Below, piece after piece: positions 8,308 through 16,224 of a DNA stretch of 33,648 bases (position 1 is its first letter; every line of letters starts with the position of its first letter). The translations under genes and the position numbers were made by a program. Location: positions 1-33,648 of the forward strand of contig JADGRE010000042.1 of assembly GCA_017881185.1 (NCBI GenBank). Reading direction: 5' to 3'. Below the pieces are notes generated by a model. It made no database searches. It was not told the DNA's origin and worked only from the letters and a program-made list of their open reading frames with translations. Source of the stretch: Pseudomonadota bacterium (GTDB lineage: Bacteria > Myxococcota_A > Polyangia > Polyangiales > JAFGIB01).

Positions 8308-8543
8308 GGGCTGTGGACGATTCTGTTGCGCGGCGAGCGGGCGCGTGCCTACAACCTCGGCTCCGCCGTCACCGTGTCGATTGCAGAGCTCGCGCTGGTG
8401 GCGGCGGCGGCGCGCCACCAATGCACATCCTGATCGCCGAGGCAGCCGTGCCGGAGCCGCAGTTCTTGTCGTGTGTCGGACTCCAGCTGCACATTCCACT
8501 GCCGGAGGGCATCGCCCGCACCATCGCTCGGTTGCGCAGTTGA
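8308..8543 (+). pseudogene. Remnant of an NAD-dependent sugar epimerase/dehydratase (C-terminal end, frameshifted)
   Basis: Frame 1 reads GLWTILLRGERARAYNLGS then VTVSIAELALVAAAAR, which matches the C-terminal third of NAD-dependent nucleotide-sugar epimerases/dehydratases (typical ..ILLRG.PGRAYNVGS...VSI.ELA..VA). That frame stops at 8428-8430, and the match resumes in another frame with HILIAEAAVPEPQ and GLQLHIPLPEGIARTIARLRS, the typical family ending (..L.EAIARTIAW..), up to a TGA at 8541-8543. A frameshift near 8410-8425 and a small deletion before GLQ are needed to join them. The Rossmann and catalytic parts are gone. It ends 16 bp before the GT2 start, so the two were probably once an operon. 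Confidence 0.7.
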
Positions 8544-8548
8544 CCCGT

Positions 8549-8555
8549 GAGGAGG
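8549..8555 (+). promoter_or_regulatory. Shine-Dalgarno deciding the TTG start of the GT2 gene
   Basis: GAGGAGG lies 4 bases before TTG 8560. It is the best ribosome-binding site in the neighbourhood, and no ATG in this frame lies before the GT2 domain begins. Confidence 0.75.
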
Positions 8556-8559
8556 TCCT

Positions 8560-9540
8560 TTGGAACACGACGCTCACAGCAAATCGCAAGCCAAGCGTTT
8601 GATCAGCATCGTCGCCGGCTGCTTCAACGAGGAAGACAACGTCCGCTCGCTGTATGAGCGGGTGCGAAGCGTGTTCGACGGCCTGCCCGATTACACGTTC
8701 GAGTTGATCTTGATCGACAATCACTCGACCGATCGCACCGTCGCGCTGCTGAAGGAGATTGCGCAGCAAGACAAACGCCTGAAGATCATCGTCAACACGC
8801 GCAATTTCGGTCCAGTTCGTTCTCCCTACCACGCGTTGTTGCAGGCACACGGCGACGCCGTGGTGGCCATGGCCTCTGACCTGCAAGACCCACCCGAGCT
8901 GATTCCGCAGTTTCTGCGTGCCTGGGAGAGTGGCAAGAAGGTGGTGCTCGCCCAGAAGACCCAGAGCCAGGAGTCAGCGCTGTTTCGTGCGATCCGCAGC
9001 ACGTACTACCGCATCGTCACCCGCTTGTCCGAGATCGAGCTGATCGAGCACGTCACCGGCTTCGGCCTCTACGACCAGTGCGTGATCGCCGACCTGCGCA
9101 AGCTGGACGACCCCTATCCGTACCTGCGCGGCCTGGTCTGCGACCTCGGCTACGAGCGCGAGTTGATTCCGTTCACGCAGGCGGCGCGCGTTCGCGGCGT
9201 CACCAAGAACAACTTCTACATGCTGTACGACGTGGCGATGCTCGGCATCACCAGTCACTCCAAGGTGCCGCTGCGCCTGGCCACCATGTTCGGTTTCGCG
9301 GCAGCCGCCGCCAGCTTCTGCATCGGCATGGGCTACCTGGTGTACAAGCTGCTCTTCTGGCAGCACTTCACCCTGGGCACCGCCCCGGTGGTGGTGGGCT
9401 TGTTCTTCTTCTCTTCGGTGCAGCTGTTCTTCACCGGCATCGTCGGCGAGTACATCGGTTCGATCCACACGCAGGTCTTGAAGCGGCCGCACGTGATCGA
9501 AGCCGAGCGCATCAATTTCGACCAACCGACGGAACGTTGA
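8560..9540 (+). CDS. GtrB/DPM1-like family 2 glycosyltransferase with two C-terminal TM helices
   Basis: 326 residues from a TTG start. The GT-A domain begins ISIVAGCFNEEDNV, with LILIDNHSTDRT (nucleotide site) and the metal-binding DLQD motif (Asp107, Asp110) in MASDLQDPPELIP. After about residue 235 two membrane helices follow (FGFAAAAASFCIGMGYLVYKLLF and TAPVVVGLFFFSSVQLFF), then GEYIGSIHTQVLKRPHVI, the conserved tail of polyprenyl-phosphate glycosyltransferases such as GtrB and ArnC. Known members move a sugar from a nucleotide donor to undecaprenyl phosphate at the inner face of the membrane. It probably feeds the envelope polysaccharide encoded around it. A second copy survives only as a tail at 19092-19409. 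Confidence 0.9.
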   Translation: MEHDAHSKSQAKRLISIVAGCFNEEDNVRSLYERVRSVFDGLPDYTFELILIDNHSTDRTVALLKEIAQQDKRLKIIVNTRNFGPVRSPYHALLQAHGDAVVAMASDLQDPPELIPQFLRAWESGKKVVLAQKTQSQESALFRAIRSTYYRIVTRLSEIELIEHVTGFGLYDQCVIADLRKLDDPYPYLRGLVCDLGYERELIPFTQAARVRGVTKNNFYMLYDVAMLGITSHSKVPLRLATMFGFAAAAASFCIGMGYLVYKLLFWQHFTLGTAPVVVGLFFFSSVQLFFTGIVGEYIGSIHTQVLKRPHVIEAERINFDQPTER

Positions 9541-9562
9541 GCGCGCGAAACGCAGCGGGTTC

Positions 9563-11377
9563 TCACTCGTCAGACGGTTCTTCCAGCGGCGCAATGAGCA
9601 TGTTCTCGAGGAACTCATCGCGCGGCAAGAACGGGTAGAGGTCTTCCATGGGCTTGGTCACGAAGCCGCCAGAGCGAAGCTGGCGCGAGAGCAAGCGCGG
9701 CTTGGTCTCCTGCGTGGCCGGCACCAGCACCTCGACGATGACCGGGTCGTCTCCGGCCAATGCTTCCGCGACGCGAGCGCGTACCTGGCTGTGGTTCTCG
9801 ATGCGTAGCGTGCGCAGCCCGTAGGCCTCCGCCACGCGCATGACGTTGGGAAGCGTCAGCCCGCTGCTCGGTCCGCTCGCGACCAGCCGGCCATCGAAGT
9901 AACGGTTTTGCGTGGAGCGGATGGACGCATAGCCTTCGTTGTTGAGCACGAAGATCTTCACCGGAAGCGCCAAGCGCCGCAGGGTCTCCAGCTCCTGGAT
10001 GTTCATCACGAAGCCGCCGTCGCCATCGACGCTCAGTGTCCGGCGCCGACCGCTGGCGAGGCAGCCGCCAATGGCTGCAGGCAATCCGAAGCCCATCGGC
10101 CCCAGCCCTTCGCTGTTGAACACACGCACGCCAGACTTCACACGCAGCGCCTGCATGGTGGCTTCGCTGCACGCTCCCGAGCTTCCGGGCACGACGATGT
10201 CGGTCGGCAACAACGCGTCGGAGAGTGCATCCATCAGCACGTAGTGGTTGACGCGCCCGGGCTCGGCCCAGTACTCGGGCAGCACCACGGGATAGCGCGC
10301 GCGCCAGCCGCGCACGCGCTCGAGCCAAGCCGAGCGATCGCGGCGTGTGACGCTGTCACGCCGCGCCAGCAGGGCGTCGATGAAGGCGCGCGCGTCGGCG
10401 CGGATGCCGACATCGACCACGCTCCCCAGCTTGTCGATCTCGGCCTGGTCGATGTCGACGATGACCTTGCGTGCTGCGCGGGCGAAATTCTGATGATCGT
10501 AGCCGGTCTGGCCGAAGTCCAGACGTGCACCGATCGACAGGAAGAAGTCCGAGTTCTGTTGAGCGAAGTTCGCTCCGCGCTGACCGATCGAACCTGGGCG
10601 ACCGGCGTAGAGCGGATGGTGTTCATCCAGGAAGTCCATTGCCTTCCAGGTGGTCAATACCGGAATTCCGAGCAACTCGGTCAGCTGAAACCACGCAGCC
10701 TCTGCGCCGGCGAGCCGCACGCCGTTGCCGACCAGCATCACCGGGCGCTCTGCCTGGTTGAGCAGCGCGATCGCCCGGTCTACCGGCTCAGGCAGCGGTT
10801 GCAGCTGCCGCGGCTCATCCGACGGCGGCTGATAGCCAGGCAGCTCTTCGGGCTCGATCATCGCAGCCTGCAGGTCCAGCGGGATGTCGATCCACACTGG
10901 GCCGGGGCGCCCACTGCTCGCCAAATGCAACGCCTTTTCGACCTCGAAGCGGATGCTCTGCGCGTCTTGGATCAGCACCGCATACTTCGTGATGGGCTTG
11001 ACCATGCTGACGATGTCGATCTCTTGAAAGCCCATCTGGCGCACGCCGCGCGTGCCGACCAGGTCGGCGCGCTTGACCTGGCCCGAGATCACGAGCATCG
11101 GAGTCGAGTCGAGCCATGCGCTGGCGACCGCGGTGACGGCGTTGGTTCCGCCGGGCCCCGTGGTGACCAGCACGACACCCGGCCGATTGGTGTATTGGCC
11201 GTAAGCCTCGGCCGCGATCGCCGCCGCTTGTTCGTGCAAACAGCACACGAACTCGATCGACGAGCACCGCCCCACGGCATCCACCAGATGCATACAGCCG
11301 CCGCCCGGCAGCATGAACACGTGCCGCACGCCGAGCTCAGCGACGCGTTCGATGACGTAGTCCGACAGTTTGATCAC
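9563..11377 (-). CDS. Thiamine-diphosphate enzyme, acetolactate-synthase-like (polysaccharide cluster type)
   Basis: 604 residues from GTG 11377 (GGAG upstream). It has the three-domain plan of acetohydroxyacid synthases: an N-terminal pyrimidine-binding domain with the catalytic Glu49 in CLHEQAAAIAAEAYG and TTGPGGTNAV; a central domain with ISGQVKRADLVGTRGVRQMG; and a C-terminal diphosphate-binding domain with VDGDGGFVMN...FVLNNEGY (GDG-x(n)-NN). Close relatives occur in O-antigen clusters. The Yersinia enzyme YerE uses pyruvate to add a two-carbon unit to a CDP-4-keto-3,6-dideoxy sugar, and RfbFGH in this window could provide such a sugar. An amino-acid pathway role is less likely: no regulatory subunit or ilv gene is nearby, and it sits 16 bp after the HAD gene in the NeuB operon. 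The substrate is inferred. Confidence 0.85.
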   Translation of the reverse strand: MIKLSDYVIERVAELGVRHVFMLPGGGCMHLVDAVGRCSSIEFVCCLHEQAAAIAAEAYGQYTNRPGVVLVTTGPGGTNAVTAVASAWLDSTPMLVISGQVKRADLVGTRGVRQMGFQEIDIVSMVKPITKYAVLIQDAQSIRFEVEKALHLASSGRPGPVWIDIPLDLQAAMIEPEELPGYQPPSDEPRQLQPLPEPVDRAIALLNQAERPVMLVGNGVRLAGAEAAWFQLTELLGIPVLTTWKAMDFLDEHHPLYAGRPGSIGQRGANFAQQNSDFFLSIGARLDFGQTGYDHQNFARAARKVIVDIDQAEIDKLGSVVDVGIRADARAFIDALLARRDSVTRRDRSAWLERVRGWRARYPVVLPEYWAEPGRVNHYVLMDALSDALLPTDIVVPGSSGACSEATMQALRVKSGVRVFNSEGLGPMGFGLPAAIGGCLASGRRRTLSVDGDGGFVMNIQELETLRRLALPVKIFVLNNEGYASIRSTQNRYFDGRLVASGPSSGLTLPNVMRVAEAYGLRTLRIENHSQVRARVAEALAGDDPVIVEVLVPATQETKPRLLSRQLRSGGFVTKPMEDLYPFLPRDEFLENMLIAPLEEPSDE

Positions 11378-11393
11378 GGGATGCTCCGGCCGT

Positions 11394-11987
11394 TCATGCG
11401 TCCAATGCGTCGGTGACTCGACGCAGTAGCTCGCGGACGCCGCCGCGCGCTCGATTCCACGGCCTGGGCATGGTGACGCAGCTCACGCCCAGGTGCGCCA
11501 CTTGCGCGATATTGTGTGGATTGTCGTCGATGAACAAGTCGGCGTGACCGAACCAGCGCAGGTAGTCTGCCTTGGTGTCGGGCACCCGTCGCACCGCATC
11601 GCCGCGGCGGCGGCGCAACGAAGGCACGACGCCAAACGTGTGAACGAATCGCCCGAAGTGCGTGAACACCCAGCGGCTGACCCAAGGCGCGGCCACGCGC
11701 GGTGTGGCCGTGAGCACGACGTGCCGTGCGCGGTGGCCGTGCTGCGCGAACCACGCAAGCACTTCGGGCACGGGCGTGAGCTCGCGCCCTGCCGCCGACA
11801 GCCGGAACGCGTCGAGCGAGTCGAGATAGACCTGTTTGCGCACGCCGAGCAGGCGGTGCGGCGGGTTCTCACGCAGCTGCGAGTAACGCAGCTTGCATTG
11901 CGGATGGGCCGGCCGCCACGCGTCGTCCAACCACGTTCGGGTGAGGTTGTTGAGGACGTCATCGACGTCCCAAATGATGGTCTTCAC
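11394..11987 (-). CDS. HAD-superfamily hydrolase (probable sugar phosphatase)
   Basis: 197 residues from GTG 11987. The four HAD motifs are visible: motif I WDVDDV (nucleophile Asp7 and Asp9), motif II LTATPR (Thr), a Lys in TKADYLRW for motif III, and acidic motif IV DLFIDDNPHN. It lies between NeuB (17 bp upstream) and the ThDP enzyme (16 bp downstream) on one strand, so it should be co-transcribed. Next to a NeuB-type synthase the obvious guess is removal of phosphate from a sugar-acid phosphate, as in sialic acid pathways, but the substrate cannot be read from sequence. The first 15 codons recur as a fragment at 19432-19476. Confidence 0.8.
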   Translation of the reverse strand: MKTIIWDVDDVLNNLTRTWLDDAWRPAHPQCKLRYSQLRENPPHRLLGVRKQVYLDSLDAFRLSAAGRELTPVPEVLAWFAQHGHRARHVVLTATPRVAAPWVSRWVFTHFGRFVHTFGVVPSLRRRRGDAVRRVPDTKADYLRWFGHADLFIDDNPHNIAQVAHLGVSCVTMPRPWNRARGGVRELLRRVTDALDA

Positions 11988-12004
11988 GGCTCACCCTGCA
12001 GTGC

Positions 12005-13504
12005 TCAACCCATCCAGTACGTGAGCAGAGTCTTGCGGCTCTTGTTGGCTGAGATAGCGGGGTCCGTGTAGTACGAATCGTCTTTGTAGTGCGACGAGGA
12101 GATCTCCTCGATCACCGTGCCCGTGTCGCTGACGAAGCGGTGGCGCACGCCGCGTTCGACCGTGATCACCGAACCGGGACCGTAGACCTTCTCCACGCCG
12201 TCGAGCGTCAGCCGCACCTGACCGTAGAGCACGTGGAAGGTCTCTTCCTTCTTGTGATGGTACTGCTCCGGATGAACCTGCCCAGGCAGAGAGATGATGA
12301 GCTTCTTGCAGTACTCGCGGTTCACCACGGTGATCAACGTGGTGCCGACCTCATCGAAGCGCTCGAGGCCGTAATGGTGCGAGATCTCCAGATCGGCCTC
12401 GCCAGGCGCCCGCACGCCGCTGTCGGCAAGCAGCTTCTTCACCCGTTGCACGATGTCATAGACGCGTCCCCGCACATCGACCGTGTCCAAGTCGGCGAAC
12501 ATGACGGGCTCGTCCGTGGCGAGCGGACGTTTGGCGATGAAGTGTTGGTACTTCGAGAATTGGTTTGCGGATACCTGGCCATCGACCAGCGGGATCTGGA
12601 AGTTGCTGCGCTCCGGCGTGATGCGTTCGCCCTTGGCAATGGGCCCGCGCGCGAAGACGCCGCGCTGCAGCGAACGCAGCGTTTGGAGCTCCTCGGTTCC
12701 GAACGGCATCCGCTCGCCCGACACGCCGCACATCTCGAACGCATCTTGCGCTGCGCCCAGCCAGGCCGTGACCTGCGCCGGTGACGCAGAGTACGCGTTG
12801 AGCTTGTGATCGCCCGCGCCGAGGCCGACGTGTTTCTCGAAGATCTTGGCACCCTTGGCGACAGCGATGCGGATCGCGTCGGTGTTGGATGGATCTTCGT
12901 GCGTGGAGTAGCCGATCGTCACTTGCGGGTAGCGCGCCCGCAGGAAGTCGATCTGGTTGAGCTCCAGGTGCTTGCGTTCGGTGGGGTACGTGGCCACGCA
13001 ATGCATGATCGCGAAGCGCTTGTCGCGGTGCTTGAAGAAGCTGACCACCTTGTCGATGTCTTCGATCGCCGCGCCGCCGGTCGATGCCACGATCGGTTTC
13101 TGGGTCTGGGCAACGCGTTCGAGCAGCGGCCAGTCGGTCAACGAGCAACTCGCCACCTTGACGATGTCGAAGTCCATCTCCTCGATCAGATCCATCGACG
13201 GCTCGTCGAAGGGCGTGCACATCGCCTTGAAGCCGAGCCGGCGCATCTCGTCGCGCAGGCGCTGGAAGCCCTCGCGTGACAGCCGGGTCTCCGTGAAGCG
13301 TTTGATGTACTTCAGGTCGGAGTTTCGATAGGCGGGGTTGATGAACGTGTCAAGCTGCCGGAACTGCAGCTTGAACGCGAAGTCGAAGGCGTGGGACGCG
13401 GAGATGGCGCGCATCTCGCGCATGATGGCGATGCCGTGCTCGACGTCGCCGTCGTGATTGTTCGCCATCTCGAAGACGAACAGCGGTTTTTCCCAGTCGC
13501 TCAT
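12005..13504 (-). CDS. NeuB-type sugar-acid synthase fused to SAF-like and cupin domains
   Basis: 499 residues from ATG 13504, preceded by AAGGAA; the open extension upstream has no family similarity. Residues 8 to about 280 are a NeuB TIM barrel: FVFEMANNHDGD, FKLQF, CTPFDEPSMDLI, VKVASCSLTDW, STGGA, ATYPTE, GYSTHED, and AKIFEKHVGLG. A region with FARGPIAKGERIT and KRPLATDEPVM resembles the C-terminal SAF/antifreeze-like domain. The last 120 residues or so form a cupin, with HHKKEETFHVLYG and PGSVITVERGVRHRF. NeuB enzymes condense phosphoenolpyruvate with an amino or deoxy hexose to give nonulosonic acids. Ordinary NeuB is about 340-360 residues, so the cupin is an addition; it might bind or isomerise the sugar substrate. 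No NeuA or NeuC gene is visible here. Confidence 0.88.
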   Translation of the reverse strand: MSDWEKPLFVFEMANNHDGDVEHGIAIMREMRAISASHAFDFAFKLQFRQLDTFINPAYRNSDLKYIKRFTETRLSREGFQRLRDEMRRLGFKAMCTPFDEPSMDLIEEMDFDIVKVASCSLTDWPLLERVAQTQKPIVASTGGAAIEDIDKVVSFFKHRDKRFAIMHCVATYPTERKHLELNQIDFLRARYPQVTIGYSTHEDPSNTDAIRIAVAKGAKIFEKHVGLGAGDHKLNAYSASPAQVTAWLGAAQDAFEMCGVSGERMPFGTEELQTLRSLQRGVFARGPIAKGERITPERSNFQIPLVDGQVSANQFSKYQHFIAKRPLATDEPVMFADLDTVDVRGRVYDIVQRVKKLLADSGVRAPGEADLEISHHYGLERFDEVGTTLITVVNREYCKKLIISLPGQVHPEQYHHKKEETFHVLYGQVRLTLDGVEKVYGPGSVITVERGVRHRFVSDTGTVIEEISSSHYKDDSYYTDPAISANKSRKTLLTYWMG

Positions 13505-13610
13505 GGCAGCGTTTCCTTGCCGGTCGTCCAACGGGACGCGTGGCTGGGCAGCATAGCATCGCGCCAATCGCAGACCCGTGCGGATTCGTTCACACATGTA
13601 CCGACACGCA

Positions 13611-14804
13611 TCATGCGGTCGCTCGTTCGGGGGGCACCCCGTAGCAGACGATGTCCCAGCCCTCTTCGCCGTAGGTGCAAAGCCGGATCTCGTAGTCCGG
13701 CACGAGCGCGCGAAGGTACGCGGGGATGGTCCACAGGTGGTCTTGGACGTGGTAGGCGCAGATCGCCAAGACCGGGCGGCCGCGACGGATGCTCTCGGCG
13801 GCGCCTTGCAGCGCCTGCGGCTCGGCGCCTTCGATGTCCATCTTGATCAGCGTGGGCGGACGCCCCTGGGTTAGCTCGTCGATGCTGCGGGCCGCTACTT
13901 CCACAGTGCCGTGCTGCGAAGCCGCCGAGCTCAAGCCCGAGCCCGCGTCGAAGCGCAGGGTCGTGGAGCTGCTCCATGCCGCCACCGGCAGGGTCTGGAT
14001 ACGCTCGCGCACGGCGGCCGGCAGGGTCGCGACGTACTCGCAGAGCTTGGCGTAGGTGGCAGGGTCGGGCTCGAGGGCATACAGCCAGCCGAGCTGCTGG
14101 TTCCACAGCTCGAGGAAGCTCGCAACCGTGTCGCCTTCGAATGCGCCGCAGTCGAGGTACACCTCGTCCGCACGCGGCGAAAACAGGCTGCGAACGAAGT
14201 ACTGGGGGCCGGGCGCAGGCGGCGCCAGCTGCTCGAAGTCCAGGTGCAGGCGAAAGCGCAGCTGACGCACGTACTCGGCACGCGACGCCGCATCGGACAG
14301 CGCCTCGAAGCCGGCTCGCACGGCGGGCGCCGCCTGGATGATGCGGCTGGGCAGGTCGAGGGAATAGTGCGGCAGGAATTGCTCGGGGTAGGCGAAGTAC
14401 AGCGCCGCCACGGGCAGGACGGTGCGAAGGCCGAGCTGCGTCAGCTGCGCACGCGTGCGCTCGAAGCGATGGCCGGACCCCGAGCCCCATACACTGACGA
14501 CCACCACTGCGTCCGGGCCCAAGCGCGAGACGATCTCGGCCGGCGCGAGCACGGGCAATCCGTTCACTTCCTGGTGTTGCAGCCTGGCCGAGTTGTCGCT
14601 GAAGGCCTGCACCTGCAGGCCGAGCGCACGCAGCCCCGCGAGTGTCCTGCGACCGAGTTGACCTGCGCCGTGCAATACGAGCGGCACGGAGCGACCCTCC
14701 GTTCGACCCTCCGTGGCTCGCTCGAAGCCGGTACGTTCGCGCGCCTGCACCTCTGCGAGCGGTTCGGCCAGCAATTCTTCCAGCTCGCGGCGTAGGTCGT
14801 CCAA
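13611..14804 (-). CDS. FkbM-family methyltransferase with N-terminal Rossmann-like domain
   Basis: 397 residues from TTG 14804; an upstream in-frame TTG at 14819 is also possible, and there is no ATG start. Residues from about 30 to 115 form a small nucleotide-binding-like domain (LVLHGAGQLGRRTLAGL, QAFSDNSA, VNGLPVLAP, VVVSVWG). The FkbM methyltransferase proper covers about 195-390: DEVYLDCGAFEGDTVASF (SAM site), YALEPDP, LIKMDIEGAEPQAL (the family hallmark), and LAICAYHVQDHLW. FkbM enzymes usually O-methylate sugars or polyketides in the cytoplasm. It lies between the class I methyltransferase and NeuB on the same strand, which fits late decoration of a surface sugar. Confidence 0.83.
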   Translation of the reverse strand: MDDLRRELEELLAEPLAEVQARERTGFERATEGRTEGRSVPLVLHGAGQLGRRTLAGLRALGLQVQAFSDNSARLQHQEVNGLPVLAPAEIVSRLGPDAVVVVSVWGSGSGHRFERTRAQLTQLGLRTVLPVAALYFAYPEQFLPHYSLDLPSRIIQAAPAVRAGFEALSDAASRAEYVRQLRFRLHLDFEQLAPPAPGPQYFVRSLFSPRADEVYLDCGAFEGDTVASFLELWNQQLGWLYALEPDPATYAKLCEYVATLPAAVRERIQTLPVAAWSSSTTLRFDAGSGLSSAASQHGTVEVAARSIDELTQGRPPTLIKMDIEGAEPQALQGAAESIRRGRPVLAICAYHVQDHLWTIPAYLRALVPDYEIRLCTYGEEGWDIVCYGVPPERATA

Positions 14805-14809
14805 GAAAC

Positions 14810-14816
14810 CCTCTCC
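14810..14816 (-). promoter_or_regulatory. Shine-Dalgarno supporting the TTG 14804 start of the FkbM gene
   Basis: The minus strand reads GGAGAGG over these bases, 5 bases before the TTG at 14804. The alternative TTG at 14819 would lie upstream of this site and has no comparable ribosome-binding sequence of its own. Confidence 0.55.
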
Positions 14817-14893
14817 CAAGAGCGGCGAAGCTTACACGGAATCGCAGCGACCGCCACGGCGCGGCGCCACGCCTCAGGCGGCCCGGCCAGCGC

Positions 14894-16120
14894 TCACACG
14901 CTCGGGTAGACGAGCACTTCGCGGCTGTCGCCCAGACCTGCGCGCAGGTCACGCGCGATGGCCGCTTGCTGCCCCACGGACGAAACCAGGATGGGCTCGC
15001 TGCGACCGCGCACGGCGTCGGGCGCGAGGATCTCGATACCGCGGATTGTCTTGCCCCAGTAGCGCGCGTTGGCATCCACGAAGCCGGCGATGTTCGCATC
15101 GGCCAGCGCGCTGGTGGCGAGCAGCCGCAGCGTCAGCGTGCCGCAGCCCCAGACCAGCACGGGCCTACGCGCACCGGCCAGCGCTGCTGCGAACGCTCGA
15201 ACCGGCTGCTCGCGCCGCTCGGACTGTGAGACGTAGGCGCGGATCGCGCTGGCGGTTGCGAGATCGGGCTGGGCGAAATCGCCAGTGGCATCCACCGCGC
15301 GAAATACGCCCGCGACGACCGGCGCCGTGCCGGCATCGGTGTGCGAGCGGTCTCGCTGCAGACTGTCCAGCGTGACGAACCCGTGCCGTTGCAAGAGCGC
15401 AGACAGCGACTGCGCAGAGAAGTAGTTGATGTGCTCGACGCTGAATTCCTGGAAGGGCGCATCTGCACCGTGCTCGAAGCGCATGGCATCGGGCACCTCG
15501 AGATACAGCAGCCCCGAACGCGAGAGCGCGCGGCGCACGCTGTGCAACGTCGCGGTCAGATCGCGCACGTGCTCCATCACCGCGATCATCACGATGACGT
15601 CGTAGCCACCGGCCGGCGCATGCGCGTCGCCGAGCCCACCCGACAGCTCGCCTGTCGTGACCGGCACCCCGTAACGCTCGTGCGCGATCGCGGCACAGGC
15701 CGGGCTCGGGTCGAGTCCGCAGACCGCAGCGTAACCGCGCTCTTTCAACATCCCGAGCAACGCCCCGGTTGCGCAACCGACCTCGAGAATGCGCGCGGAA
15801 CGCGCTGGCAGGTAGCGTTCGATGTCCGCGACCTCTTCGCGAAAACGTTGCAGCGTCGCCGCAGGCAGCGCACCGCTGGCCGAGCCTTCGTACTTGGACG
15901 CCTCACGGTAGTAGCGGTCGAAGGCTGCTTGGTCGGGAACGCCATCGGCGAAGCACGCTCCACAGCCAGCGCACGCCACAACGTCATAGCCAGCATGAAT
16001 GCTGACGCCTTCGATCTCCGCAAAGCGCTGTTGCAGCAGCAGCTGGCCAGTGCGCACCTGGCAGCTCGGGCAAGCTCGCTCCAGCGCTTGCTGCGTTCCG
16101 TGATTCGAGGTGTCGCTCAT
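14894..16120 (-). CDS. SAM-dependent methyltransferase with N-terminal Cys ribbon and C-terminal C-methyltransferase-like domain
   Basis: 408 residues from ATG 16120. The N-terminus carries two Cys pairs (ACPSCQ and VVACAGCGACF), a probable zinc site as in sugar C-methyltransferases. The SAM domain has ILEVGCATGALLGML (motif I), GLDPSP, YDVIVMIAVMEHV and LYLEVPDAM. The last 100 residues or so (VLVWGCGTLTLRLL, IAGFVDANARYWGKTIRGIEILAP) resemble the C-terminal domain of the TylCIII/NovU type, which C-methylates 4-keto sugars at C3. A 4-keto sugar substrate would suit the RfbFGH products, but close relatives act on other substrates, so this is inference. It is the first gene of the leftward array and is divergent from the membrane-protein gene at 16225. 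Confidence 0.78.
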   Translation of the reverse strand: MSDTSNHGTQQALERACPSCQVRTGQLLLQQRFAEIEGVSIHAGYDVVACAGCGACFADGVPDQAAFDRYYREASKYEGSASGALPAATLQRFREEVADIERYLPARSARILEVGCATGALLGMLKERGYAAVCGLDPSPACAAIAHERYGVPVTTGELSGGLGDAHAPAGGYDVIVMIAVMEHVRDLTATLHSVRRALSRSGLLYLEVPDAMRFEHGADAPFQEFSVEHINYFSAQSLSALLQRHGFVTLDSLQRDRSHTDAGTAPVVAGVFRAVDATGDFAQPDLATASAIRAYVSQSERREQPVRAFAAALAGARRPVLVWGCGTLTLRLLATSALADANIAGFVDANARYWGKTIRGIEILAPDAVRGRSEPILVSSVGQQAAIARDLRAGLGDSREVLVYPSV

Positions 16121-16224
16121 CGCGGGCGCATGCTCCCAAGTTTTCGCCGCGCACACCAGCGCTGTGAGTCACGCCGCACGCTATCGCCGGCCCTGGCCGA
16201 CCTGATATCGTTTCCGATAGTTCC

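Noticed and set aside
9563-11377. Amino-acid acetolactate synthase (IlvB/IlvI) for branched-chain synthesis
   Set aside because: No small subunit, ilvC or leu genes are nearby, and it lies in an operon with NeuB and HAD inside a sugar cluster.
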